This document shows, one piece after another, positions 18,336 through 27,203 of a stretch of 64,000 bases of DNA. Each line of letters begins with the position of its first letter. Within the stretch, counting starts at the first letter, position 1. The translations under genes were made by a program, and so were the position numbers. This stretch comes from Pseudomonas sp. TCU-HL1 (GTDB lineage Bacteria > Pseudomonadota > Gammaproteobacteria > Pseudomonadales > Pseudomonadaceae), in NCBI RefSeq assembly GCF_001708505.1, contig NZ_CP015992.1:558001-622000 (forward strand), in the 5' to 3' direction. Below the pieces are notes generated by a model. It saw only the letters and a program-made list of their open reading frames with translations. It had not been told where the DNA came from and did no database searches.

Positions 18336-19334
18336 TTACGTGTTGCGCTGCTGGGCAGTGGCCATCTGGTAAGCGGTTTCCAGGGCGACTTCCAGGCTGC
18401 CGCAGTCGATACGGCCCGTGCCGGCCAGGTCCAGGGCGGTGCCATGGTCAACCGAAGTGCGGATGATCGGCAGGCCCAGGGTCACGTTCACTGCTGCGCC
18501 GAATCCCTTGTACTTGAGCACAGGCAGGCCCTGGTCGTGGTACATGGCGAGTACCGCGTCGCAATGCTCCAGATGCTTGGGGGTGAACAGGGTGTCGGCC
18601 GGCAGCGGGCCGACCAGGTCCAGGCCCTCTTTGCGCAGACCTTCCAGGGTGGGCTCGATGATTTCCAGTTCTTCCCGGCCCAGGTGGCCGCCTTCCCCCG
18701 CATGAGGGTTGAGGCCGCAGACGAGGATGCGCGGACGAGCGATGCCGAACTTGTTCACCAGGTCGGCATGCAGGATGCGGCTGACCCGTTGCAGGCGATC
18801 GGGCGTGATCGCGGCGGCGACGTCCTTCAGCGGCAGGTGGGTGGTCACCAGCGCCACACGCAGGCCGCGGGTTGCCAGCATCATCACCACTTGGCGAGTG
18901 GTGGTCAGATCGGCAAGGAACTCGGTGTGGCCGGAGAAGGCGATGCCTGCATCATTGATGACGCCCTTGTGTACCGGGGCTGTGATCATCCCGGCGAAGA
19001 GCCCGTCGAGGCAGCCCTGGCCGGCGCGGGTCAGGGTTTCCAGCACGTAGTCGGCGTTGTCCGGGGCCAGTTGGCCGGGCTTGGCAGGCGCCCGCAATGG
19101 CGTATCCCAGACGAACAGGCTACCGGCGGGCGCCGGACCCTCCGGAAGGGCGGATGGGTCGACTTCGATCAGTTGGATGGACAGGCCCAGTTCAGTGGCG
19201 CGCTCTTTGAGCAGGCTGCGGCTGGCGATGGCGATCAGGGCGTGGGGCTGTGCGGAACGGGAGAGCAGCAGGCAAAGGTCGGGGCCGATGCCGGCGGGTT
19301 CACCAGGGGTGAGGGCGAAGCGGAGAGGATTCAT
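18336..19334 (-). CDS. pdxA: 4-hydroxythreonine-4-phosphate dehydrogenase PdxA
   Basis: PdxA oxidises 4-phosphohydroxy-L-threonine in pyridoxal 5'-phosphate synthesis. It is 332 residues. Family features include ALTPGEPAGIGPDL at the N-terminus, the metal-binding His region (FSGHTEFLADL), and LVCGLNPHAGEGGHLG plus AMYHDQGLPVLKYKGF. It lies between surA and ksgA, the standard order in Gammaproteobacteria. Confidence 0.97.
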   Translation of the reverse strand: MNPLRFALTPGEPAGIGPDLCLLLSRSAQPHALIAIASRSLLKERATELGLSIQLIEVDPSALPEGPAPAGSLFVWDTPLRAPAKPGQLAPDNADYVLETLTRAGQGCLDGLFAGMITAPVHKGVINDAGIAFSGHTEFLADLTTTRQVVMMLATRGLRVALVTTHLPLKDVAAAITPDRLQRVSRILHADLVNKFGIARPRILVCGLNPHAGEGGHLGREELEIIEPTLEGLRKEGLDLVGPLPADTLFTPKHLEHCDAVLAMYHDQGLPVLKYKGFGAAVNVTLGLPIIRTSVDHGTALDLAGTGRIDCGSLEVALETAYQMATAQQRNT

Positions 19335-19407
19335 TCCGGGTCCTTGCGTGGTGTCCAGCGCGTTGGCGGTGATTGTACCGCCAGCGCGCTGGGCCGGACC
19401 CAGTTAC

Positions 19408-20700
19408 TTACAGCTTGGTTTCGACGTAGGCCTCGTCGCGGATCTGGCGCAACCAGGCCTGCAACTCTTCGTCGTACTTGCGATTGCGCAGGATGTTCAC
19501 CGCCTGCTGCTCGCGGAACTTCTCGCTGCTGTCGGTAGCGCGGCGACCGAGCACTTCCAGCACATGCCACCCGTACGGGCTCTTGAAGGGCTGGGACAGC
19601 TTGCCGGACGGAGTCTGGGCCATGACTTCGCGGAACTCCGGTACCAGCGCGTTTGGGTCGATCCAGTTCAGGTCGCCACCGTTGAGCGCCGAGCCCGGGT
19701 CTTCGGAGAAGCTCTTCGCCAGTTCGCCGAAATCTTCACCCGACTGGATGCGCTCGTAGAGGCGCTCTGCCAGGCGCTTGGTGTCGGCCTCGCTGCGGAT
19801 TTCGCTGGGCTTGAGCAGGATGTGACGGACGTGCACTTCGTCTCGCACCAGGGTGTCGCCGCCGCGCTTGTCCAGCAGCTTCAGGATGATGAAGCCGCCC
19901 GGAGTGCGAACCGGCTCGGTCACTTGACCAGGCTGCAGTGCGCCGATCATGCCGTCGAAGGGCGGGGGTAGCTGGGCGGCCTTGCGCCAGCCAATCTCGC
20001 CGCCTTCCAGGGCGGTCTCGCCGGCCGAGCGGGAGATGGCCAGTTGGGCGAAGTCGGCGCCTTGCTGAAGCTGCTGGTACAGCTCCTGGGCTTGGCGTTC
20101 GGCTGCCTGGATGGTGCTGGGCGAGGAGCCTTCCGGTACCGGGATCAGGATGTTGGCCAGGCGGAACTCCTCGGACAGCTGGATCTTGCCCATGTCGGAG
20201 GCGAGGAAGTTCTGCACTTCCTGATCGGTAACCTGGATGCGCTCGGCCACGCGGCGCTGACGCACACGGCTGATGACCATCTCGCGACGTACCTGGTCGC
20301 GGGCGTCGTCGTAAGACAGGCCGTCCCGGGAAAGGGCGCCGCGGAACTGGTCGACGGTCATGCCGTTGCGCTGGGCAATGGCTTCGATGGCCTGGTTCAG
20401 CTCTTCGTCGGCGATGCGGATGCCGGAGCGATCGCCGATCTGCAGCTGGATGTTCTCGATGATCAGGCGTTCCAGCACTTGCTGGCTGAGTACGTGCTCG
20501 GGCGGCAGCGAGGCGCCACGCTTTGCGATGGTCTGCTGCACTTCATGCAGGCGCTGGTCCAGCTGGCTCTGCATGATCACATCGTTATCGACAATGGCGA
20601 CCACGCGGTCGATGGAGCGAACCTCGGCGTGCGCGAGGCCGCCGAGGAACAGGGCGCCCAACAGCAGCGGGCGCAGGCGATCAGAGAGCTTGGTCTTCAC
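19408..20700 (-). CDS. surA: Periplasmic chaperone and peptidyl-prolyl isomerase SurA
   Basis: SurA escorts outer-membrane proteins, including LptD, across the periplasm. It is 430 residues from a GTG at 20700 (VKTKLSDRLRPLLLGALFLGGLAHA, a signal peptide ending AHA). The N-terminal chaperone domain starts DRVVAIVDNDVIMQSQL. Two parvulin domains follow (LANILIPVPEG; VHVRHILLKPSE). The GTG lies inside the end of lptD with a 20-nt overlap, so translation is probably coupled to its own major client. Confidence 0.96.
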   Translation of the reverse strand: MKTKLSDRLRPLLLGALFLGGLAHAEVRSIDRVVAIVDNDVIMQSQLDQRLHEVQQTIAKRGASLPPEHVLSQQVLERLIIENIQLQIGDRSGIRIADEELNQAIEAIAQRNGMTVDQFRGALSRDGLSYDDARDQVRREMVISRVRQRRVAERIQVTDQEVQNFLASDMGKIQLSEEFRLANILIPVPEGSSPSTIQAAERQAQELYQQLQQGADFAQLAISRSAGETALEGGEIGWRKAAQLPPPFDGMIGALQPGQVTEPVRTPGGFIILKLLDKRGGDTLVRDEVHVRHILLKPSEIRSEADTKRLAERLYERIQSGEDFGELAKSFSEDPGSALNGGDLNWIDPNALVPEFREVMAQTPSGKLSQPFKSPYGWHVLEVLGRRATDSSEKFREQQAVNILRNRKYDEELQAWLRQIRDEAYVETKL

Positions 20701-23443
20701 GTTCACGGTAACCTTGAATGCCTTTTTCCAGGAAGCCTTCGGCCTTGTTGCCCACGATGCCGCCGAGACCCTTGAGGACGATTTGCAGGAAGATCCCGCG
20801 GTCGCCGCTTTCGTTGGTCGCGTCCGGCGTCTGGTCGAACTCGTCGTAGTCAACCCAGTAGCGGTTGATCAGGCGCAGCTTCCAGCAGCAGTTGTCGTAT
20901 TCGAAGCCACCGAAGGCTTCCAGGGTGCGGTCGCGGTTGTAGTCGTACTGCCAGCGAGCAATGGCGCTCCACTGCGGGACCACAGGCCAGATGACGGAGA
21001 AGTCGTGCTGGCTGATCTTGTAGTAGTCCTTGATGAAGCCCGGAGTACCCGGGGTGCCGAAGTCACCGCCGCCCACGTTCCAGGTGCCGGTGGACTGGTC
21101 GAAGCGGATGGTGTCGTTGCGGTAGCGATAGCCGGCATTGACCACCTTGTTCGGGTTGTCTTCGGGCTGGTAGTGGAACATCGCGCTGCCGGAGCGGGTG
21201 CGATGGGAATCCGGGTCCCAGTTGAAGTCGGAGGTGATACGCCAATCGCGGTTGAAACGGTACAGGTACTCCAGCGCGTAGGGCGAAACAGAAGCCTGGG
21301 CATCGGCGCGGGTGCGGTAGTCGATGCCCGGCAGCTGCACTTTGCGGTCCTGGAAGTAGAAAGCCTGGCCGATGCTGAAGCGCTGGCGCTCGAAGCCGTT
21401 GGACTCGATCCAGCGATTGGTCGCGCCCAGCGAAATCTGGTTGGCGTCGCCAATGCGGTCGCGGCCGGCGAAGCGGTTGTCACGCCACAGCGACGAGTAA
21501 TTGAACGTGGACTCGCCCGTGTCGAACAGCGGGATGTCGGTCTGGTCTTCTTCCGGTACGTAGAGGTAGTACAGGCGCGGTTCCAGGGTCTGGGTGTAAT
21601 TCTTGCCGAAGAACTGCGTGTTGCGGTCGAAGTACAGGCCGCTGTCCACGCTGTAGATCGGCACCTGGCGATCCTGGCTGCCGTGGAAGGTCTGTTCCGC
21701 CAGCAGGGTGTTCTTGCCTTGCTGGTCCAGATCCAGGTCGTACTGGGTGTAGGCGTATTTGACTTGAGGTTTGACGAAGCCCCAGGTCCAGTTCATCGGC
21801 AGGCTGACGCTCGGCTCCAGGTGAGTACGGTCGCCATTGGCGCGGGCCAGACCCTGGAGGTTGTTGTCGTTCCAGGGCGAGGTCACGCCATCGATATCGG
21901 AGAACACGCCTTCACGCAGATTACGGTCGAAACGTACGAACTCGGTGCTGTAGGCGAAGTTCAGGCCGCCGGGCTGGAAGGGCAGGGCACCATCGAAGGT
22001 GATCTGCGGCAAGCGATCATAGGGGGTGATGTCGGAGATGGTCGCCAGCTCATAGGCATGGGCGTTCAACCTCGCAACGTAGCCCTCGCCGCGGTAGGTC
22101 AGAGTACCTCGCTGGTTGACGTAAGTGGGGGTGTCCACACTCAGGTCGGTGTCCAGGTCGTCGAAGTAGTACGGGTCGCTGATGTCGGTGTAGTCGACTT
22201 CGGCCAGCAGACGGGAATCCAGGCCGCCGGTGTGTTTCCAGTTGTACAGCCAGCGCTTCTGCTCGTACTCGGACATGAGCTTGCGCTCGTCTTCCTGGTC
22301 GTCGAGGTAGGCGGCGCCCAGTTGACCTTCGCTGCTGCGTGTCAGGTAGCGGAACTCGCCTTCCACCATCATGCCGCGCTTGGACATGTAGCGTGGATAC
22401 AGTGTGGCGTCGTAGTTCGGTGCCAGGTTGAAGTAGTAAGGCGTGACCAGCAGGAAACCGGTGTCGCTGCTGCTGCCGATGGTCGGTGGCAGGAAGCCGG
22501 ATTGGCGACGGTCGTCGATCGGGAAATAGATGTACGGGGTATAGAACACCGGAATGTCCTTGACCCGCAGGGTGACGTTGGTCGCAGTGCCGAAGCCAGT
22601 GGCCGGGTTCAGCTTGATGTTGTTGCCCTTCAGGTGCCAGGCGTTGTCGCCCGGCTCGCAACGGGTATAGGTCCCGTCCTTGAGACGGATGACCGCGTCT
22701 TCCTGGCGCTTGGCGTACAGCGCGCTACCACGGGTGTGGGACTGGTGCAGGACATACTCGGCGTTGTCGACTTTGGCTTCGCCGTTGTCCAGTTGCAGCT
22801 CGGCGCGATCGCCGACCACCAGGGCGCCCTTGTCGCGCAACTTGACGTTGCCGAGCAGCTCGCCGCGGTTCTCCGCCTGGTGCAGGTTGGCCTCGTCGGC
22901 TTCCACCTGCATGCTGCCCTGGCGCAGGACCACATCACCGGCGAGGGTGGCGATCTGCTTCTCCTGCTCGTAGCGCGAGGCCTTGGCGGAAATATAGGTG
23001 GGCGCATCTTCCAGCGGTGTGCTGTCATCCATGCCGGGGCGCGGGGGTTCGACATAGGCACCGGCACAATAGGGACCGGCTTCCGCCAGCTGAGATGGCG
23101 TGAGCTTGTCGCGCGGTACCCAGTCGAGGTGGCTGTAGTCGGCACTGCGGGAGGTCAGGCCCTTGCCTTCGGCTTCGGTCACCAGAGTGGCCTTGCCGCC
23201 TTCGGCGGTTTGGGGCGCAGCTCCGATGGTCGAGCTCACGGCGCTGTCGCTGTGTACCGGGCGCGGTGGCAGGTTCTCGGTGCTGGCCTTGGGCGCGCAC
23301 GCCCAGCCGCCAGTGGCGGAAGCCTGGCAGTCGAACTGCTCTGCGGCGACGACGAATGGAGTGGCTACTGGCTGCAGTGCCAGCAGGCTGCCGGTCACCA
23401 GCAGGGGGAACTTTCTACGAAACGCGGGAGATCTTACTGCCAT
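20681..23443 (-). CDS. lptD: LPS-assembly protein LptD
   Basis: LptD is the outer-membrane beta-barrel that, with LptE, inserts lipopolysaccharide into the outer leaflet. It is 920 residues from the ATG at 23443 (MAVRSPAFRRKFPLLVTGSL, signal peptide). An OstA/LptA-like N-domain is seen around ATLAGDVVLRQGSMQVEADEA. The barrel follows, and the CC pair near the C-terminus (DNCCWKLRLINRYW) forms the interdomain disulfides together with N-terminal Cys residues (FDCQAS, WACAPK). The open frame runs far upstream but is not coding there. It is divergent from amgK. Confidence 0.97.
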   Translation of the reverse strand: MAVRSPAFRRKFPLLVTGSLLALQPVATPFVVAAEQFDCQASATGGWACAPKASTENLPPRPVHSDSAVSSTIGAAPQTAEGGKATLVTEAEGKGLTSRSADYSHLDWVPRDKLTPSQLAEAGPYCAGAYVEPPRPGMDDSTPLEDAPTYISAKASRYEQEKQIATLAGDVVLRQGSMQVEADEANLHQAENRGELLGNVKLRDKGALVVGDRAELQLDNGEAKVDNAEYVLHQSHTRGSALYAKRQEDAVIRLKDGTYTRCEPGDNAWHLKGNNIKLNPATGFGTATNVTLRVKDIPVFYTPYIYFPIDDRRQSGFLPPTIGSSSDTGFLLVTPYYFNLAPNYDATLYPRYMSKRGMMVEGEFRYLTRSSEGQLGAAYLDDQEDERKLMSEYEQKRWLYNWKHTGGLDSRLLAEVDYTDISDPYYFDDLDTDLSVDTPTYVNQRGTLTYRGEGYVARLNAHAYELATISDITPYDRLPQITFDGALPFQPGGLNFAYSTEFVRFDRNLREGVFSDIDGVTSPWNDNNLQGLARANGDRTHLEPSVSLPMNWTWGFVKPQVKYAYTQYDLDLDQQGKNTLLAEQTFHGSQDRQVPIYSVDSGLYFDRNTQFFGKNYTQTLEPRLYYLYVPEEDQTDIPLFDTGESTFNYSSLWRDNRFAGRDRIGDANQISLGATNRWIESNGFERQRFSIGQAFYFQDRKVQLPGIDYRTRADAQASVSPYALEYLYRFNRDWRITSDFNWDPDSHRTRSGSAMFHYQPEDNPNKVVNAGYRYRNDTIRFDQSTGTWNVGGGDFGTPGTPGFIKDYYKISQHDFSVIWPVVPQWSAIARWQYDYNRDRTLEAFGGFEYDNCCWKLRLINRYWVDYDEFDQTPDATNESGDRGIFLQIVLKGLGGIVGNKAEGFLEKGIQGYREREDQAL

Positions 23444-23569
23444 CTTGTTAGTCCGGGCTTCCTGCGCGCCTTCGGCCCGCTGGGGCCGCACGCCTCTCGA
23501 TGGGCTGAAAAAGATGCTGGATAATAAAGCATGACCCGCACAACGGCTAGCGCCGCCGGAGACCACCCG

Positions 23570-24595
23570 ATGCACCACGAAGACCTTCGCCTTCAGCAGC
23601 TGAGCCAATGGCTGGACCAGCAGTTGCCCACCCTGTTCGCTGCCGAAGGCTGGGGCCCCGTGCCAGCCGCCCAACTGGTTCCGGCCAGCAGCGATGCGAG
23701 CTTTCGCCGATATTTTCGTTGGGAGACCGAAGGTCGCACGCTGATCCTGATGGACGCGCCCCCGCCCCGCGAGGATTGCCGCCCCTTTGTCAAAGTGGCC
23801 GGAATGCTGGCTGAAGCGGGTGTCCATGTTCCGCGTATTCTCGCCGCCGACGTGGAGCAGGGCTTCCTGATCCTCGATGACCTGGGCCGCCAGACCTACC
23901 TGGAGGTCATCAATCCCGATAACGCCGACGCGCTGTTCGACGATGCCTTGCGTGCGCTGCTGGCTTTCCAGAAACGCAGCCTCGACGTACCCATGCCCAG
24001 CTACGACGACGCCCTGCTGCGCCGTGAGCTGCAACTGTTCCCCGAGTGGTACCTGCAACGCCATCTCGGCATCGAACTGGACGGCGAGCGCCTCGCGGCC
24101 TGGCAACGGATCTCCGATCTGCTGATCGGCAGCGCACTGGCCCAGCCGCAAGTGCTGGTACACCGCGACTACATGCCGCGCAACCTGATGCTCAGCACCC
24201 CCAACCCCGGCGTGCTGGATTTCCAGGACGCGGTCTACGGCCCGGTAACTTATGACGTTACCTGTCTGTTCAAGGACGCCTTCCTCAGTTGGCCGGAGGG
24301 GCGGGTTGCCGGCTGGCTGCAGCGCTACTGGAGCCTGGCACTGGAAGCCGGCATCCCGGTTCAGCCGGCGTTCGCCGAGTTCCATCGGGCAAGCGACCTG
24401 ATGGGGGTTCAGCGCCATCTCAAGGTGATCGGCATCTTCGCGCGGATCTGCCATCGCGATGGCAAACCCAAGTACCTGGGCGATGTGCCGCGTTTCTTTG
24501 CCTATATAAAGGCAGTGATCGAACGTCGTCCCGAACTGGCTGAGCTGGGCGAGCTGCTGAGCAGCCTGCCCCAGGACGAGGCCGTCCGCCCATGA
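23570..24595 (+). CDS. amgK: N-acetylmuramate/N-acetylglucosamine kinase AmgK
   Basis: AmgK phosphorylates MurNAc and GlcNAc at the anomeric position in the peptidoglycan-recycling bypass of pseudomonads, which underlies intrinsic fosfomycin tolerance. It is an aminoglycoside-phosphotransferase-fold kinase with VLVHRDYMPRNLML (catalytic loop) and VLDFQDAVYGPVTYDV (metal-binding Asp). The chosen ATG at 23570 follows a GGAGA ribosome site; an in-frame ATG at 23531 lacks one. It overlaps murU by 4 nt, and the two enzymes act in sequence. Confidence 0.93.
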   Translation: MHHEDLRLQQLSQWLDQQLPTLFAAEGWGPVPAAQLVPASSDASFRRYFRWETEGRTLILMDAPPPREDCRPFVKVAGMLAEAGVHVPRILAADVEQGFLILDDLGRQTYLEVINPDNADALFDDALRALLAFQKRSLDVPMPSYDDALLRRELQLFPEWYLQRHLGIELDGERLAAWQRISDLLIGSALAQPQVLVHRDYMPRNLMLSTPNPGVLDFQDAVYGPVTYDVTCLFKDAFLSWPEGRVAGWLQRYWSLALEAGIPVQPAFAEFHRASDLMGVQRHLKVIGIFARICHRDGKPKYLGDVPRFFAYIKAVIERRPELAELGELLSSLPQDEAVRP

Positions 24596-25263
24596 AGGCC
24601 ATGATTCTGGCTGCCGGCAAGGGGGAGCGCATGCGCCCCCTGACCCTGCACACGCCCAAGCCACTGGTTCGCGCTGCCGGCACTCCGCTGATCGAGTTTC
24701 ACCTCCGGGCCCTGGCGCAAGCGGGCTTTCGTGAACTGGTGATCAACCACGCCTGGCTTGGCCAGCAGATCGAGGATCATCTGGGTGATGGTGCGCGTTT
24801 CGGCTTGTCCATTCGCTATTCCGCGGAAGGTGAGCCCCTTGAAACCGGTGGAGGCATCTTCCAGGCCCTGCCCCTGCTGGGGGACGAACCGTTCCTCGTG
24901 GTCAACGGTGACGTCTGGACCGACTTCGACTTCACTCGCCTGCGTCGCCCGCTGGATGGCCTGGCGCATCTGGTGCTGGTGGACAATCCCGATCACCACC
25001 CGCGCGGTGATTTCCGCCTGGCCGAGGGCCGTGTACGCGACGCAGTGGATGGCGGACCCAGCCTGACCTACAGCGGCATCGCCGTGCTTCACCCGCGTCT
25101 GTTCGAGGGGTGCCAGGCGGGTGCCTTCAAGCTGGCGCCGCTGCTGCGCCAGGCCATGGCGGCCGGTGAGGTCAGCGGCGAGCATCACGCTGGACGTTGG
25201 GTGGACGTCGGCACTCACGAGCGCCTCGCGGACGTCGAGCGCCTGCTGACGGCGGAGGCTTGA
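24592..25263 (+). CDS. murU: N-acetylmuramate alpha-1-phosphate uridylyltransferase MurU
   Basis: MurU makes UDP-MurNAc from MurNAc-1-phosphate, the step after AmgK. The 223 residues begin MKAMILAAGKGERMRPLT, the nucleotidyltransferase signature. Further conserved pieces are TPKPLVRAAGTPLIEF and VVNGDVWTDFDF, the metal-binding Asp. The start overlaps the amgK stop (ATGA), which indicates coupling. Confidence 0.95.
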   Translation: MKAMILAAGKGERMRPLTLHTPKPLVRAAGTPLIEFHLRALAQAGFRELVINHAWLGQQIEDHLGDGARFGLSIRYSAEGEPLETGGGIFQALPLLGDEPFLVVNGDVWTDFDFTRLRRPLDGLAHLVLVDNPDHHPRGDFRLAEGRVRDAVDGGPSLTYSGIAVLHPRLFEGCQAGAFKLAPLLRQAMAAGEVSGEHHAGRWVDVGTHERLADVERLLTAEA

Positions 25264-25264
25264 G

Positions 25265-26032
25265 TTGGTCTGGCCTGCCACGCTGATAGGTGCTGTTGCC
25301 GGATTCACCCTGGCGAATATTCCGGGCGCCTTGCTCGGTGGCCTGCTCGGGCAAGTGCTCGACCGGCGCCTGAGGCTGGACTCCTGGAGCGCACTGCGCG
25401 CGCGATTGCGGGGTGATCCAGCCATCGACCTGCAGGACCTGCTGTTCATCCTCCTGGGGCGCCTGGCCAAGAGCGACGGGCGAGTGCAGGAGGCGCACAT
25501 TCAACAGGCACGTGCTGAAATGAAGCGGCAGGGGCTGGATGAGGCCGGCACCCGCCGCGCCATCGGCGCCTTCAACCGCGGCAAGGCCGGTGGGGACGAC
25601 CTGCATTCCTCCCTGCGAACGCTGAAGCATGAGCGCCCGACCGTGGAGCGCCTGTTGCGCAGTTGCTGGCAGATGGCTGCGGCCGATGGCCGTATCGGGC
25701 GGCATGAGCGTGAGCTCATCCTGCAGTGGGGGCATTCGCTGGGCTTTTCCGCTGCCCAGGTAGAGGCCCTCGGCGCCGGCTACGACACGCCACATGGGCT
25801 GCCGCCCAAACGAAGCAACAGCTACAAGGAGGCCTTGCTCCTGCTGGGGGTGACTGCCGAATGCGAACCAGCTGTGATCAAGCGCGCCTACCGCCGGCTG
25901 CTCAGTCAGAGCCACCCCGACAAGCTCGCCGGTTCAGGCGCCAGCCCCGCCGTGGTCCGCGCTGCCACCGACCGTACCCGCGAGCTACACAGTGCCTATA
26001 GCCTGATTCGCGAGCGCCACGGCTTCCGCTGA
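25265..26032 (+). CDS. djlA: DjlA-like J-domain protein with TerB domain
   Basis: It is 255 residues, starting at a TTG one nucleotide after the murU stop (LVWPATLIGAVAGFTLANIPGALLGG, a membrane-anchor-like segment). A TerB-like helical domain covers about residues 55-175. A C-terminal J domain carries the HPD triad in LSQSHPDKLAG that stimulates DnaK. The layout is that of DjlA, a membrane-attached DnaK co-chaperone. Closest to it are amgK-murU, with which it is probably co-transcribed. Confidence 0.85.
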   Translation: MVWPATLIGAVAGFTLANIPGALLGGLLGQVLDRRLRLDSWSALRARLRGDPAIDLQDLLFILLGRLAKSDGRVQEAHIQQARAEMKRQGLDEAGTRRAIGAFNRGKAGGDDLHSSLRTLKHERPTVERLLRSCWQMAAADGRIGRHERELILQWGHSLGFSAAQVEALGAGYDTPHGLPPKRSNSYKEALLLLGVTAECEPAVIKRAYRRLLSQSHPDKLAGSGASPAVVRAATDRTRELHSAYSLIRERHGFR

Positions 26033-26052
26033 TTCTGACGAGGTTCTGAGGC

Positions 26053-27069
26053 TCATTCCCCTGCCTGACCTTTGTCGGCGCCGGCTTGCAGATGCAGGCT
26101 CAGCCAGCCGCGAATGCGCCGGACCAGCTGTTCCTGCTCGGTGGCCCGGTCTGCCGGCAAGCCTTTCATGGTGATCTGGATGTAGGCCGGATGTTTCTGC
26201 CGCTTGCTCGCATGCAGTCGGCGCAAGGCGGCGTCGCGGTCTGCGGGCAGGTCCTTGTAGTAGAAGTCGCCAGTCGCCAGCTTCAGCGCAGGTAGCGAGT
26301 CCTCGAGCGCCGGCTCATAGCCGGCGGGCAGTTCCGCCGCAACCAGCAGCAGGTTGCGCACGTCCTGGGGTTCCCGGGTAATGAGGAACTGCGTCGCCCA
26401 GTAGGCGCCGGTGCCGTGTCCGAGCAACACAATGGACCTGGGCTTTTGCTGACGGGCGAAAGCCAGCGCCGCCTCGATGCGGGCGAATACCCGGTCTGTC
26501 TGGGCCTTCTGGACCGCGTCACGGGACAACGCCGGCGGTGCCGGGTCGGTATTGGGCTCGGCGCTGCCGGCTTGTTCCGTGTTGGCGGGGCCTTCTTCCT
26601 GCGCCTTCTCCGGGCTCACCGCGGGTTCCGCCTTGCCGGGCGCTTCGGTCGCGACGGGACGAGGCGGCACGGGGTCGCCACTGGGATCGGGCAGGGTCAG
26701 GCTGAGGGTGCTCCAGCCGGCGTTCGGCAGCTGGCGCCGCAACGGGCCGATGACTTCGGGCCAGTCAGCACTTTCGCCCTCGCCCGGCAGGAGGATGAGC
26801 ACGCCGCTGGGCTCTCCGGCATTTGCGGGTTGCCAAAGGGCCAGGAAGCTCTCGTCGGCGGCTTTCAGTTGTTGCTGCTCGCGTCCTGGCAACTGGCGCT
26901 CCAGGCTGATGGCATCGTCCTGGCTGCGCTCTTCCAGGGGCGCGCGCTCCACGGCCGGTGCGGGTTCCTTGGTCGGTTCAGTGCTTTTTTCCTCGGCCTG
27001 TAGGGGGAAGGTGGCCGGCAGAAGTGCCAGACAAAGTGCGGCAAGGGGCGGAAAAAAGGCGCGAAGCAT
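26053..27069 (-). CDS. DUF3530 family protein (alpha/beta-hydrolase-like)
   Basis: It is 338 residues from the ATG at 27069, with signal peptide MLRAFFPPLAALCLALLPATFPLQA. The middle and C-terminal parts resemble DUF3530, an alpha/beta-hydrolase-type fold. VLILLPGEGESADWP and a nucleophile-elbow-like SIVLLGHGTGAYWATQF are visible, but the canonical Ser of GxSxG is Gly-His-Gly here, so catalysis is uncertain. A Pro/Glu-rich insert covers about residues 150-205. It is probably periplasmic. The gene is convergent with djlA and divergent from agtS. Confidence 0.75.
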   Translation of the reverse strand: MLRAFFPPLAALCLALLPATFPLQAEEKSTEPTKEPAPAVERAPLEERSQDDAISLERQLPGREQQQLKAADESFLALWQPANAGEPSGVLILLPGEGESADWPEVIGPLRRQLPNAGWSTLSLTLPDPSGDPVPPRPVATEAPGKAEPAVSPEKAQEEGPANTEQAGSAEPNTDPAPPALSRDAVQKAQTDRVFARIEAALAFARQQKPRSIVLLGHGTGAYWATQFLITREPQDVRNLLLVAAELPAGYEPALEDSLPALKLATGDFYYKDLPADRDAALRRLHASKRQKHPAYIQITMKGLPADRATEQEQLVRRIRGWLSLHLQAGADKGQAGE

Positions 27070-27203
27070 CTGAGGGTTCCTGGTCAAGCTGGGAAACTGG
27101 AGCCTAATGGCTCGACCGGCGTTTGTCAGGCCGAGCCTTCGCATGGTGGGCCGTGGCTGGAGTAAGGTATGTCGGCTGTTTTACTCGTGGTGGTTGGCCT
27201 TCG

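Noticed and set aside
20360..23524. 1054-codon plus-strand frame opposite lptD and surA
   Set aside because: It is antisense to two recognised genes, has biased Val/Ala/Gly composition, and no motif.
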